Positions 48,736 through 56,953 of a DNA stretch of 64,000 bases are shown in pieces. The translations under genes and the position numbers were made by a program. The notes under the pieces were generated by a model. The model was not told where the DNA came from and did no database searches. It saw only the letters and a program-made list of their open reading frames with translations. Numbering within the stretch: position 1 is the stretch's first letter; each line of letters opens with the position of its first letter. Source of the stretch: an uncultured Eubacteriales bacterium. Its GTDB lineage: Bacteria > Bacillota > Clostridia > Oscillospirales > Oscillospiraceae. Location of the stretch: NCBI GenBank assembly GCA_900549475.1, contig UROF01000003.1:121284-185283 (forward strand), in the 5' to 3' direction.

Positions 48736-51015
48736 CTATCCGCCTGCCTGGATCATAATGTTTCCCTGCAGGTCAGTCCGGTATAAGGTCATCCCCTGCC
48801 AGGCCATGCGGTCCATGGCCTCCGCTGTGGGGTGGCCGAAATTGTTCTCTCCTACGCTGATGATGCCGGTCTCCGGCGTCACTGCCTCCAGCAGCTCCTC
48901 CGTGGTGGAGTACTTGCTGCCGTGGTGCCCCACCATCAATACCTCAATGTCAGGGAGATCGTAGGTTTCCACCAGCAGCTTTTCCGTACTGCCATTCATA
49001 TCTCCGGTAATAAGCACATCAAAATCCCCGGCAGTACAGAGGATGGTGAGGCCCTCCTCGTTGACATCGCCCTCGGTAAGGGGCGGGTAGATGGTCAGCT
49101 CCGCCTCCCCCATTGTCTCACAATAGGGTTCCTCCACATAGGTCACCGGCACATTGTACGCCTCCGCCAGAGACAGCACCTCCGCCTGGAGGTTCCCCTG
49201 GTCGTCGCTGCCCGACAGCTGGGGCAGCAGCAATTCCTTGATCTCCACCCGGGCCATCAGCTCGCCCAATCCGCCGGCGTGATCCTCATGGTAGTGGGTC
49301 AGCACCATCTTGTCAAGCTTGTCCCAGCCGTAGGAGGCCATGGTGTCCGCCACTAAGGTTCCAGGTCCCAGCGGCGCATAGAGGCTGCCGCAGTCCACCA
49401 GCACGGTGGTCTCCCCGGAACGGAGCAGCGTGGCCGCTCCCTGTCCCACATCCACCGCGATCACCGTCAGCCGGTTGTCCCCCAGGGCTAGCCCCGGCAG
49501 GGACCGGGCCGCCAACAGGCCCACTGCTGCCAAAACGGCGGCAAAGGCGTACTTCCGTTTCCGCTCCCGGGAGATGAGGCACACCGCCAGCAGCAGATAG
49601 CAGAAAATCAGCCACGCTATCAAGTGGGCGCCAGTAAAGTACACCGCGTGGCCGGGAAGTTTGGCCAAGGCTCCAGACACCGTCAATACATACTGCGCCA
49701 GGGCCTCCGGTAATGCCAGAAGTGGCATCAGCGCAGGAAGCGCCATAGTCAGCGGCGTCAGCACCAGCGCAAAAGCAAACAGGAACGGCGCCGCCCACAG
49801 CACCAGCAGGTTGGACAGTGGGGACACCAGGGAGAGGTACTGGAAATAGAAGGCGCTGAGGGGTGCGGTGAACAGCAGTGTACCGAGGCTGGCCGCCACA
49901 GTGCCCAGCACGAAGCTCCGCAGCGCCTTGGCCCACTTCCGCTCAGCGGGCCACAGACCTGTGAGGGTACGGTACACCCGGGGTGATATCAGCAGCAATC
50001 CCGCCACTGAGGCAAAGGACAGCTGAAAACTGATAGAGGCCACAGCAAAGGGATTCCCCAGCAAAATCACCAGGGCCGCCGCAGCCAGGGAGGTGGGCGC
50101 ATCCCCCTCCCGTCCCAAGAGCGGCCCCAGGAGAAACAGCCCCGTCATCACGCAGGCACGAACTACCGATGGTGTGCCGCCCACCATCAGCATGTAAAAC
50201 AGCAGCACCGGGTACCCCACCAGGGCAGTGAGCCGCCGGCGGCGCCCCAGAAGAAGGCCCATCAGTCCAATCAGAAAGCTGCAGTGCAGGCCAGACACCG
50301 CCGTGATGTGGAGCAGGCCCGTCTCCTCCAGGTCTGTGCGGCTCTGTTCATCCATGTCCTCCCGCTCGCCGGTGAGGAGGGCAGTGATCAGGCCTCCGGC
50401 CTTAGAGGAAAAGCGCTCAGAGATGGCCTCCCGCAATCCCCGGGCCAGCCGCTGGGGCAGATACCGGAGGGAGCCCGCCCGGCCCACCTTCACCGTCTCT
50501 GTATCCTCATCGCCATAGAGGCGCAGAAATACCCCTTGGGAGGTGTAGTAGGTACTCGTCTCATCCCCTACGGTCACAGCCTCGTCAAACTCAGCCACAG
50601 CGGTGATTTGGTTCCCTGGTTCCAGGTCAAGGAGATCCCAGCCACTGAAATACACCGCCTTGCCGGGGATATCCCAGTCCAGCACCCGGACCGTAGCTTT
50701 TGCTCCGTAGTCCGTCTCCTGGGCGTAATCCAAAAGCTCCACAGTGACCATATCCTCGGTTTCCGCCAGCCGCTGGGCCGGAGCGGTAAAGATGGCCTCA
50801 TATCCGGCAAACCATACAAGCCCCAGGCCCAGGCCCGCTACTGCCAGCGGCAGCCACCGAAGCCACCGTCCGGTTTTGCTCCGAATCAGTAGAGCGGCCA
50901 GGAAAACAAGGCCCACGGAAACCTCCAGGATCAGCCGTCCCAGCGGCGGCAGGAGGTACTGGCTGAGGAGCGTCCCTGCCACAAAAGCCAGGGTGAAGTA
51001 TACCAGCTTCCGCAC
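48736..51015 (-). CDS. comEC: ComEC/Rec2 DNA-uptake channel protein
   Basis: A 759-residue membrane protein forming the channel for single-stranded DNA in natural transformation. An N-terminal pair of helices and an OB-like domain (about 60-170) precede the Competence domain (about 215-480) with HITAVSGLHCSFLIGL and about eight helices. The C-terminal metallo-beta-lactamase domain (about 520-759) has DVGQGAATLLRSG and THYHEDHAGGLGEL. It starts with GTG, with GGAGGGG upstream. Other com genes are not in the window, so competence is not shown. Confidence 0.94.
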   Translation of the reverse strand: MRKLVYFTLAFVAGTLLSQYLLPPLGRLILEVSVGLVFLAALLIRSKTGRWLRWLPLAVAGLGLGLVWFAGYEAIFTAPAQRLAETEDMVTVELLDYAQETDYGAKATVRVLDWDIPGKAVYFSGWDLLDLEPGNQITAVAEFDEAVTVGDETSTYYTSQGVFLRLYGDEDTETVKVGRAGSLRYLPQRLARGLREAISERFSSKAGGLITALLTGEREDMDEQSRTDLEETGLLHITAVSGLHCSFLIGLMGLLLGRRRRLTALVGYPVLLFYMLMVGGTPSVVRACVMTGLFLLGPLLGREGDAPTSLAAAALVILLGNPFAVASISFQLSFASVAGLLLISPRVYRTLTGLWPAERKWAKALRSFVLGTVAASLGTLLFTAPLSAFYFQYLSLVSPLSNLLVLWAAPFLFAFALVLTPLTMALPALMPLLALPEALAQYVLTVSGALAKLPGHAVYFTGAHLIAWLIFCYLLLAVCLISRERKRKYAFAAVLAAVGLLAARSLPGLALGDNRLTVIAVDVGQGAATLLRSGETTVLVDCGSLYAPLGPGTLVADTMASYGWDKLDKMVLTHYHEDHAGGLGELMARVEIKELLLPQLSGSDDQGNLQAEVLSLAEAYNVPVTYVEEPYCETMGEAELTIYPPLTEGDVNEEGLTILCTAGDFDVLITGDMNGSTEKLLVETYDLPDIEVLMVGHHGSKYSTTEELLEAVTPETGIISVGENNFGHPTAEAMDRMAWQGMTLYRTDLQGNIMIQAGG

Positions 51016-51079
51016 CGCCTGTCCCCTCCTTCTTTATCTGCCGGGCTGTCAAAAGTCCCTTCTCTCTTGATCGGCACTT

Positions 51080-51108
51080 ATTATAGCAAATGCCAGGCCA
51101 TAACGCAA
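51080..51108 (-). promoter_or_regulatory. Promoter of the comEC-holA-rnmV operon
   Basis: Minus-strand TTGCGT (51108-51103) and perfect TATAAT (51085-51080) with a 17-base spacer, about 65 bases before the GTG start. Confidence 0.75.
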
Positions 51109-51161
51109 ACGCTAGCTGCCGGAGAAAAGCAGCCCTTTCCCATCACCGTGCGCAAAAGACA

Positions 51162-51203
51162 GCGAGCAGCCCGGTGGACGATACCGTCCGCCGGGCTGCT
51201 CGC
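51162..51203 (-). terminator. Terminator of the GntR-DUF5808 operon
   Basis: A long GC-rich stem (GCGAGCAGCCCGG with CCGGGCTGCTCGC plus inner pairs) around an ATA loop, 18 bases after the DUF5808 gene stop. On the minus strand TGTCTTTTG follows. Confidence 0.85.
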
Positions 51204-51221
51204 ATTTTAATCAAGCCTGTG

Positions 51222-52568
51222 TTATGTTGCCGCCGCTTCCACAGCTGCATAGACCGCCTCTGTGGCGGCGCTGTCGCTGGCGCCGAAGAGCCAGATCTCC
51301 CCGTCTGTGGTCCGCAGCAGCAGCCAGGGCCCTGTCCGGGGATCGATGCAGCAGGTAAACCGGCCCCACTCATCGTTCTTGTACCGGCCCTTGCTGACAC
51401 TCTCCATGGCGGTGCCCGCTACCCGGCTGGAATCAGGCCGCTCTGTCAGCAGCTCCACACTGTCGATGTCCTCGAAAGGCACCTCATATTCCGTGCCGCT
51501 GTGACGGGCCACTACCGCCGTCTCTGTCACCGTCAGCTCCACAGGGATCGCCTCCTCGTGCATCAGCCACACCCCCACCAGGGGCAGTGCCAGCATGATG
51601 AGCGCAGTTAATCCCATGAAGATCTGTGCTCCCCGCTTGGCCATATTGAAGGTGGTATTGACGCCGGTGCGGTTGTTCACCACCAGACGCTTGTCATTGG
51701 GGTTGTAGTAAAACATACCCCAGATCCACTGGTCGTCCTCGTCCACATAGAAGTCCTTGCCGCTGTCGGCGGTAAGGCGCTCCTGGGCCCGGCGGACCCG
51801 AAACTCGATGCCGATGGTGGCCACGACCACCACCACGCTGTACACCAGCGTCACCGCCATGGCTGCCCAGAACCACTCCAGAGTCAGACACATCCCCAGG
51901 TTAAAGAATCCCGTAGCCCAGGCGATCCACAGCCAGGTCTTTCCCCAGTTGTACCGGCGCAGATGGGTAAGCGCCACGGTGAGGTCCGTGTTCTCATCCA
52001 CCACCTCCGCTCTCAGTCGGAACAGCCAGCGGTACGCCACGTAACAGAACACCACCAGTGCCGCGTCGATAAGCCGCAGCACCCACAGCTCCCGGTCCAA
52101 CACCAGGGGCACCAGGCTCAGCACCAGAGGCGGCAGGAACCACCAGTGTGACAGCCATTTCATTGGGATCGCCGCCGCCGTGAGGTCGGACACCACCTGG
52201 GCAGACGGCCGCTGACGCCAGCCCCGCTCCTCTTTGATCCGCCGCAGCGCCTTATTGGTCAGAACAAAAGGGATCTGCGGCAGAATGATCGCCAGAAGGA
52301 TCCAGAAGTACCAGACAATAAACTGGACAGAAAACCGCGGAATGAACATACAGGGCACCGCTACCAGGACCAGCAGGATACTCACCCAGCCCAGCTGCCG
52401 CCGGTACCGGCGCAGAACTTCCTCCACCTCCGGGTCCTGTCGGGCCTCGTAGGGCAAGGTAGTCCCTACCACGATATTCTTTTTCCACTTGGCCTCATTA
52501 CGCAAAAGGACATATACCAGCGGAACGATCCAGATGATACATCCCCATAAAATCAGTGCTCCGATCAT
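51222..52568 (-). CDS. DUF5808-domain membrane protein with PH-like C-terminus
   Basis: A 448-residue polytopic protein. Hydrophobic helices occur at about residues 1-20, 60-78, 83-100, 145-163, 170-190, 230-250, 258-280 and 330-350. A DUF5808 module lies at about 295-325 (WGMFYYNPNDKRLVVNNRTG). The last ~95 residues form a soluble PH-like domain opening with VELTVTETAVVARHSG. The start at 52568 was chosen because GAGGAGG is nine bases upstream; it follows the GntR stop directly. Relatives pair with YtrA-type GntR repressors in envelope-stress units. Confidence 0.78.
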   Translation of the reverse strand: MIGALILWGCIIWIVPLVYVLLRNEAKWKKNIVVGTTLPYEARQDPEVEEVLRRYRRQLGWVSILLVLVAVPCMFIPRFSVQFIVWYFWILLAIILPQIPFVLTNKALRRIKEERGWRQRPSAQVVSDLTAAAIPMKWLSHWWFLPPLVLSLVPLVLDRELWVLRLIDAALVVFCYVAYRWLFRLRAEVVDENTDLTVALTHLRRYNWGKTWLWIAWATGFFNLGMCLTLEWFWAAMAVTLVYSVVVVVATIGIEFRVRRAQERLTADSGKDFYVDEDDQWIWGMFYYNPNDKRLVVNNRTGVNTTFNMAKRGAQIFMGLTALIMLALPLVGVWLMHEEAIPVELTVTETAVVARHSGTEYEVPFEDIDSVELLTERPDSSRVAGTAMESVSKGRYKNDEWGRFTCCIDPRTGPWLLLRTTDGEIWLFGASDSAATEAVYAAVEAAAT

Positions 52569-52569
52569 A

Positions 52570-52944
52570 TCAACGCGCCTCCTCGTCACACAGCTTCTCA
52601 CACAGCCGGAGGATCTCCTCCCGGCTCAGTCCCGCCAGCCGCAGTTCACATAGCCGCAGCCGCAGGCCCTTCAGTGTCTCCTCCGGCACGGTGGGTTTTC
52701 CTTCCTCCCGCTGCCGCACCATGACCCCGGTGCGGCGGTCGGTGGTGACATACCCTTCCTGCCGCAGCTGCTGGTACGCCTTGCTCACCGTCATGGTATT
52801 CACACCCAAGTCCTCCGCCAGGGAGCGGGTGGCAGGCAATCGCTCTCCGGGGAGAAGCCTGCCTGCGGCGATCCCCACCACGATCTGGTTGCGGATCTGT
52901 TGGTAGATGGGGACCTCGCTGTCAAAATCCAGTTTCAGCAGCAT
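52570..52944 (-). CDS. GntR-family (YtrA-type) transcriptional regulator
   Basis: A 124-residue regulator, the short form with a winged helix and only a small C-terminal dimerisation helix. The DNA-binding part has VPIYQQIRNQIVVGI, RLLPGERLPATRSLAEDLGV and NTMTVSKAYQQLRQEG, then a wing with RRTGVMVRQ. The start at 52944 was chosen because GGGAGGTG precedes it. It heads a two-gene operon with the DUF5808 membrane protein. Its consensus promoter is overlapped by a large palindrome, so self-repression relieved by envelope stress is likely. Confidence 0.93.
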   Translation of the reverse strand: MLLKLDFDSEVPIYQQIRNQIVVGIAAGRLLPGERLPATRSLAEDLGVNTMTVSKAYQQLRQEGYVTTDRRTGVMVRQREEGKPTVPEETLKGLRLRLCELRLAGLSREEILRLCEKLCDEEAR

Positions 52945-52959
52945 GGAATCACCTCCCTT

Positions 52960-53029
52960 ATGTATCATTTATTATAATACAAATAATACATAGTGTCAAG
53001 CGTTTTGTATTAGTCTGACTGATACAAAA
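52960..53029 (-). promoter_or_regulatory. GntR promoter with two palindromic operators
   Basis: Minus-strand TTGACA (52999-52994) and TATAAT (52976-52971) are perfect consensus, 17 bases apart. A 32-bp inverted repeat (52960-52991; arms ATGTATCATTT and AAATAATACAT, one mismatch) covers the -10. A second one lies upstream of the -35 at 53003-53029 (arms of 13 bases, one mismatch, containing the same TGTAT-A core). Confidence 0.85.
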
Positions 53030-53101
53030 TAGAGCGCTCGTCTAAAGCTGTCCTCAATCTGTACATCCTGCCCAACGGTCCTATCCCGCAGTAAAAAAAG
53101 A

Positions 53102-53157
53102 TTGACAAACGCAGGCAGCCGGCTATAATAGTCCGTGCAGGTGTCAAGACACCTGCA
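53102..53157 (+). promoter_or_regulatory. Promoter and 22-bp palindrome of the PTS IIC gene
   Basis: TTGACA (53102-53107) and TATAAT (53124-53129) are both perfect, spaced 16. A perfect 22-bp palindrome (53136-53157; arms TGCAGGTGTC/GACACCTGCA plus an AA centre) begins at the predicted transcription start. It could be a repressor site or a 5' stabilising stem-loop. Confidence 0.8.
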
Positions 53158-53194
53158 TATACTTATTTTAACGCCATTTGGCAAGGTGGATATT

Positions 53195-54280
53195 ATGGAC
53201 AAGATCAAAGCCTTTCTCAAGCGCAAGGACATTGTTATCTCCGGTAAGCGCTACGGCATCGACGCACTGGGCGCCATGGCCCAGGGCCTCTTCTGCTCCC
53301 TCCTCATCGGCACGATCCTGGATACCCTGGGCAAACAGCTGGGGATCGAATTCCTGGTCACTGTAGGCGGCTACGCCTCCGCTATGAGCGGTGCGGCTAT
53401 GGCAGTAGCCATCGGCTACGCCCTGAAAGCACCGCCCCTGGTCCTCTTCTCCCTGGTCACAGTGGGCTATGCCGCCAACGCCCTTGGCAGCACCACTCTG
53501 GCTGGCGAAAAGGGCGCTGGCGGACCTCTGGCGGTACTGTTCATCGCCATTATTGCCGCAGAACTGGGCAAGGCGGTAAGCAAGGAGACCAAGATCGACA
53601 TTCTGGTGACACCTTTGGTAACGATCCTGGCCGGCGTGGGACTCTCCGCCTGGTGGGCACCCGCTATCGGTACCGCCGCCTCCTCTGTGGGTGACTTTGT
53701 CAAGTGGGCTACCGTCCTCCAGCCTTTCTGGATGGGCATCCTGGTGTCTGTGGTCATCGGCATCGCCCTGACTTTGCCTATCTCCTCTGCCGCCATCTGC
53801 GCTGCCATTGGATTGACCGGTCTGGCAGGCGGCGCCGCCGTGGCCGGCTGCTGCGCCAACATGGTGGGCTTCGCAGTAATGAGCTTCCGGGAAAACCGTT
53901 GGGGCGGCCTTATCAGTCAGGGCCTGGGCACCTCCATGCTGCAGATGGGCAACATCGTCAAGAATCCCCGGATCTGGCTCCCCGCTATTCTCACCTCCGC
54001 CATTACCGGGCCGCTGGCCACCTGCCTGTTCCATTTTGAGATGAACGATCCCTCCGGCGGCGTGGCCTCCGGCATGGGCACCTGCGGTATGGTAGGCCCT
54101 ATCGGTGTATACGCCGGCTGGGTGAATGATGTAGCCACTGGAGCCAAGGCCGCCATCACCGGTATGGACTGGCTGGCCATGGCCCTCATCTGTTTCATTC
54201 TTCCCGCTGTTCTCACCTGGGCTTTCGGTCTGTTTTTCCGGAAGATCGGATGGATCAAGGAGGGCGACCTGAAGCTGTAA
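53195..54280 (+). CDS. PTS system EIIC-2 family membrane component, orphan
   Basis: A 361-residue polytopic protein with about nine hydrophobic helices, Gly/Ala rich. It matches the PTS_EIIC_2 family: KRKDIVISGKRYGIDALGAM at the N-terminus, GYAANALGSTTLAGEKGAGG, and MNDPSGGVASGMGTCGMVGP near the C-terminus. No IIA, IIB, HPr or sugar-metabolism gene is adjacent, and members of this family often stand alone, so a sugar substrate or even phosphotransfer is uncertain. The start at 53195 was chosen because AAGGTGG precedes it. It is divergent from the GntR operon, and the two promoters are about 100 bases apart. Confidence 0.85.
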   Translation: MDKIKAFLKRKDIVISGKRYGIDALGAMAQGLFCSLLIGTILDTLGKQLGIEFLVTVGGYASAMSGAAMAVAIGYALKAPPLVLFSLVTVGYAANALGSTTLAGEKGAGGPLAVLFIAIIAAELGKAVSKETKIDILVTPLVTILAGVGLSAWWAPAIGTAASSVGDFVKWATVLQPFWMGILVSVVIGIALTLPISSAAICAAIGLTGLAGGAAVAGCCANMVGFAVMSFRENRWGGLISQGLGTSMLQMGNIVKNPRIWLPAILTSAITGPLATCLFHFEMNDPSGGVASGMGTCGMVGPIGVYAGWVNDVATGAKAAITGMDWLAMALICFILPAVLTWAFGLFFRKIGWIKEGDLKL

Positions 54281-54313
54281 TTAAGTTGGTCAGCGCAGCC
54301 GCTAGAAAAAAGC

Positions 54314-54344
54314 AACCGCCTGCACCCTGTGCAGGCGGTTTTTT
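54314..54344 (+). terminator. Terminator of the PTS IIC gene
   Basis: AACCGCCTGCA pairs with TGCAGGCGGTT around a 5-base loop, followed by TTTTCTG. Confidence 0.93.
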
Positions 54345-54371
54345 CTGCCTCTGTCAATTGTCTACAACTAA

Positions 54372-54405
54372 AAAGAAGGATCTGCCTTGCGGCAGATCCT
54401 TCTTT
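54372..54405. terminator. Terminator of the SLH 5'-nucleotidase gene
   Basis: A perfect 15-bp stem with a TTGC loop, flanked by an A-run; on the minus strand TTTTTAG follows. It lies 13 bases past the stop codon. Confidence 0.93.
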
Positions 54406-54417
54406 ACTAAATGCTAA

Positions 54418-56730
54418 TCAGGCAGCCTTGCCCTCAGTGGGAGTCTCAGTCTCCTCATCGGAAGGAGTCTCAGTCTCCTCAGCGGGAGTCTCAGTCTCCT
54501 CCTCAGCAGGAGTCTCGGTCTCCTCAGCGGGGGCCTCCTCAGCGGGAACCTCAGGCAGCTCAGCAAAGCGCATCAGGATGGTAGCAACCTGAGCACGGGT
54601 AGCGGTAGCCTTAGGAGCGATGGTTCCATCGGCATTGCCCTGGAACAGGCCATTGGCCACAGCCCAAGCCATAGCCTCAGTAGCATAGCTGCTGATGGTA
54701 TCGGCATCAGTGAAAGCGCTCAGATCAGCCTCTTCCACAGAAGCACCCGCATAGCGGTACAGGATAGCAGCCATCTGCTGACGGGTAACTGCGGAATCAG
54801 GCTCAAAGGTAGTGTCGGTGATACCACCCACAACGCCGTTCTCATAAGCCCAGATCACAGCATTGTAGTAGGAAGCATCCTCAGCCACATCGGTGAAGGG
54901 ATTCTCAGCAGTGACCTCGGGAGAACCAGCCATACGGTACAGAGCGGTGACCAGCATCTGGCGGGTCATAGCCTCGCTGGGACCAAAGGTGGTGTCGGTC
55001 AGGCCATCCATCAGATCATTCTCAGTGACATAAGCCACAGCATCCACATACCAGTTGCTGGCAGTGACATCGGTGTAGCCCTTGATGGTGATGCGGCCGG
55101 CAGGCTCGCCGTACTGCTCAGCAGTGACCTTGCCGCCCAGGACCTCGGTGATGTACTCCATCACGACCTCGTCCATGGCGATGCCCAGATCATAGTTGGC
55201 GCTGGCAGCAGCAAAGGCATAGTAGGTGTCGCCGCCGGCAGCCATGAAGTCGTTGGTGGCAACCGTGTAGACAGCCTCAGGATCGAACTCCTTGCCGCCC
55301 ACGCTGGTGATGGTCACACGGTTGATGGACTTGGGACCATAGTAGGTGGAATCAGGATACTGATCGCCCTGGTCATAGGTCTTGAAGGTATCAACGGTGA
55401 ACTCAATGCCAGCCACCTGGGGGAACGCACCCACAGCAGTGGGAGTGCAGTAAGTGGAAGCTTCCAGAGCCTCCAGCAGCTCAGCACCGGTGAGCTTGAT
55501 GATGCTCAGGGTGTTGCCGAAGGGCAGGACGGTGTTGATGTCCTTCTTGGTGATGTCGCCGGCAGCGATGGAGGCGCGGATACCGCCGCCATTGGTGATG
55601 GCCACATCAGCCTTCTCGCCCTCTTCCTGGGCCTTCCACAGCAGAGCGTCAGCAATCAGATCGCCCAGGTTGGTCTCCTGGGTGCGGTTGCCGGGATCAC
55701 GCTCGCCGTTGAGGTCGACTTCGGTCTCAGCGAACTTGGCGCCGTACTCAGCATCGATCTCAGCATTGATCTCAGCGGCGCGGGCAGCAATGGCGTCGTC
55801 CTCAGCCACAGTGATCTCTTCGGTGGAAACGGTATCGGTGGTGATGGTGCCGTCCTTGATGGTAACAACACCAATGTTGGCCAGAGCAGTACCGGTGGAG
55901 GTCACCACAGTCTCGCCAACGGTGCGGTCCTCATTGGTGGCAGCAGCAACAGCGGCCAGGTCAGAGTGGGAGTGACCATCGATGAACAGATCGATGCCGG
56001 TGACCTTCTCCAGCAGATCGATGGAGCGGTTGCCGGTGGACTCCTCGTCGATGCCCAGGTGGCCCAGGCAGACGACGTAATCGCAGTCAGACAGAGCCTT
56101 TACCTGCTCCTCAGCGATGGCAAACATATCCTCGCCGGCAGCAAAGCTCACACCCTGGATCTTGGCGGGGTTGGCCTTGGTAGCAGTCTCAGGCGTATCC
56201 AGACCAAACACGCCGATGGTGGTACCATCAGGAGCGGTAAACACCGTATTCTCCTCCAGAGCAGCCTTACCATCAACAGTGATGTTGGCAGCCAGGATGG
56301 GGAACTCAGCCTTCTCAGCCAGAGTCTTCAGGTTCTCATAGCCATAGTCGAACTCGTGGTTGCCGGGGATCGCCACATCGTAACCGACCATGTTCATCAG
56401 CTCAACAGCAGTAGCGCCCTCAGAAATGCTGACGGCGGGCTGGCCCTGAATGAAGTCACCAGCGTCCATAACCAGGACGTAAGCGCCCTCAGCCTCATAC
56501 TGGGCCTTCAGAGCAGCGACCTTGGCATAACCATCGATGGCGCCATGGACATCGTTGGTATGCAGGATCACAATTGTGCCGTTGTACTCTACGGACTCAC
56601 CTTCCGTCTCCTCCACAGAAGGCGTCTCCGTGGTCTCCGCGTCCTCACCCTCTGCGAAAGCGGTGATCGTCAGGCTGAACGCCATAACCATCGCCAGCAG
56701 CAGAGCAAGGAATTTGTTCCACTTTCTCAT
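54418..56730 (-). CDS. Surface 5'-nucleotidase/metallophosphatase with SLH domains and acidic tail
   Basis: A 770-residue exported enzyme that would dephosphorylate nucleotides outside the cell. A signal peptide (1-25, TAFA cleavage) and acidic linker precede the metallophosphatase domain with ILHTNDVHGAIDGY, VMDAGDFIQG, GNHEFDYGYENL and FIDGHSHSD. The 5'-nucleotidase C-terminal domain has NGGGIRASIAAGDITKKD and AAGGDTYYAFA. Three SLH repeats follow (about 560-725). Unusually, the protein does not end there but carries an extra ~45-residue tail of Glu-Thr-Pro repeats. The start at 56730 was chosen because AGGAGGAAC precedes it. With adenine deaminase it could feed purine salvage. Confidence 0.93.
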   Translation of the reverse strand: MRKWNKFLALLLAMVMAFSLTITAFAEGEDAETTETPSVEETEGESVEYNGTIVILHTNDVHGAIDGYAKVAALKAQYEAEGAYVLVMDAGDFIQGQPAVSISEGATAVELMNMVGYDVAIPGNHEFDYGYENLKTLAEKAEFPILAANITVDGKAALEENTVFTAPDGTTIGVFGLDTPETATKANPAKIQGVSFAAGEDMFAIAEEQVKALSDCDYVVCLGHLGIDEESTGNRSIDLLEKVTGIDLFIDGHSHSDLAAVAAATNEDRTVGETVVTSTGTALANIGVVTIKDGTITTDTVSTEEITVAEDDAIAARAAEINAEIDAEYGAKFAETEVDLNGERDPGNRTQETNLGDLIADALLWKAQEEGEKADVAITNGGGIRASIAAGDITKKDINTVLPFGNTLSIIKLTGAELLEALEASTYCTPTAVGAFPQVAGIEFTVDTFKTYDQGDQYPDSTYYGPKSINRVTITSVGGKEFDPEAVYTVATNDFMAAGGDTYYAFAAASANYDLGIAMDEVVMEYITEVLGGKVTAEQYGEPAGRITIKGYTDVTASNWYVDAVAYVTENDLMDGLTDTTFGPSEAMTRQMLVTALYRMAGSPEVTAENPFTDVAEDASYYNAVIWAYENGVVGGITDTTFEPDSAVTRQQMAAILYRYAGASVEEADLSAFTDADTISSYATEAMAWAVANGLFQGNADGTIAPKATATRAQVATILMRFAELPEVPAEEAPAEETETPAEEETETPAEETETPSDEETETPTEGKAA

Positions 56731-56826
56731 GCGTGTTCCTCCTAAAAAAATTTTGCTGGCAGATACATCCGGCCAGAGGAGCTGGCCAGAGGCAGGGATA
56801 CCCCTGCCTGCCAATATGCAGCCATC

Positions 56827-56855
56827 ATTATACGCTATCTTTCTCTATTTGGCTA
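56827..56855 (-). promoter_or_regulatory. Likely promoter of the SLH 5'-nucleotidase gene
   Basis: Minus-strand TAGCCA (56855-56850, weak) and perfect TATAAT (56832-56827), 17 bases apart. The ~95-base leader holds two stems (GGCAGGGG/CCCTGCC and GGCCA/TGGCC). Confidence 0.6.
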
Positions 56856-56904
56856 GAGCATTTTACACAGTTTCACAAAAAATTCCCCGTCTTGACCAGG
56901 AAAA

Positions 56905-56942
56905 ATAACATCCCTGCCGGATAAATCCGGCAGGGATGTTAT
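56905..56942. terminator. Terminator of the secreted phosphatase gene
   Basis: A 16-bp perfect stem (ATAACATCCCTGCCGG and complement) with an ATAAAT loop, 12 bases past the stop; on the minus strand TTTTTCC follows. Confidence 0.9.
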
Positions 56943-56953
56943 CAAAATCAAGC

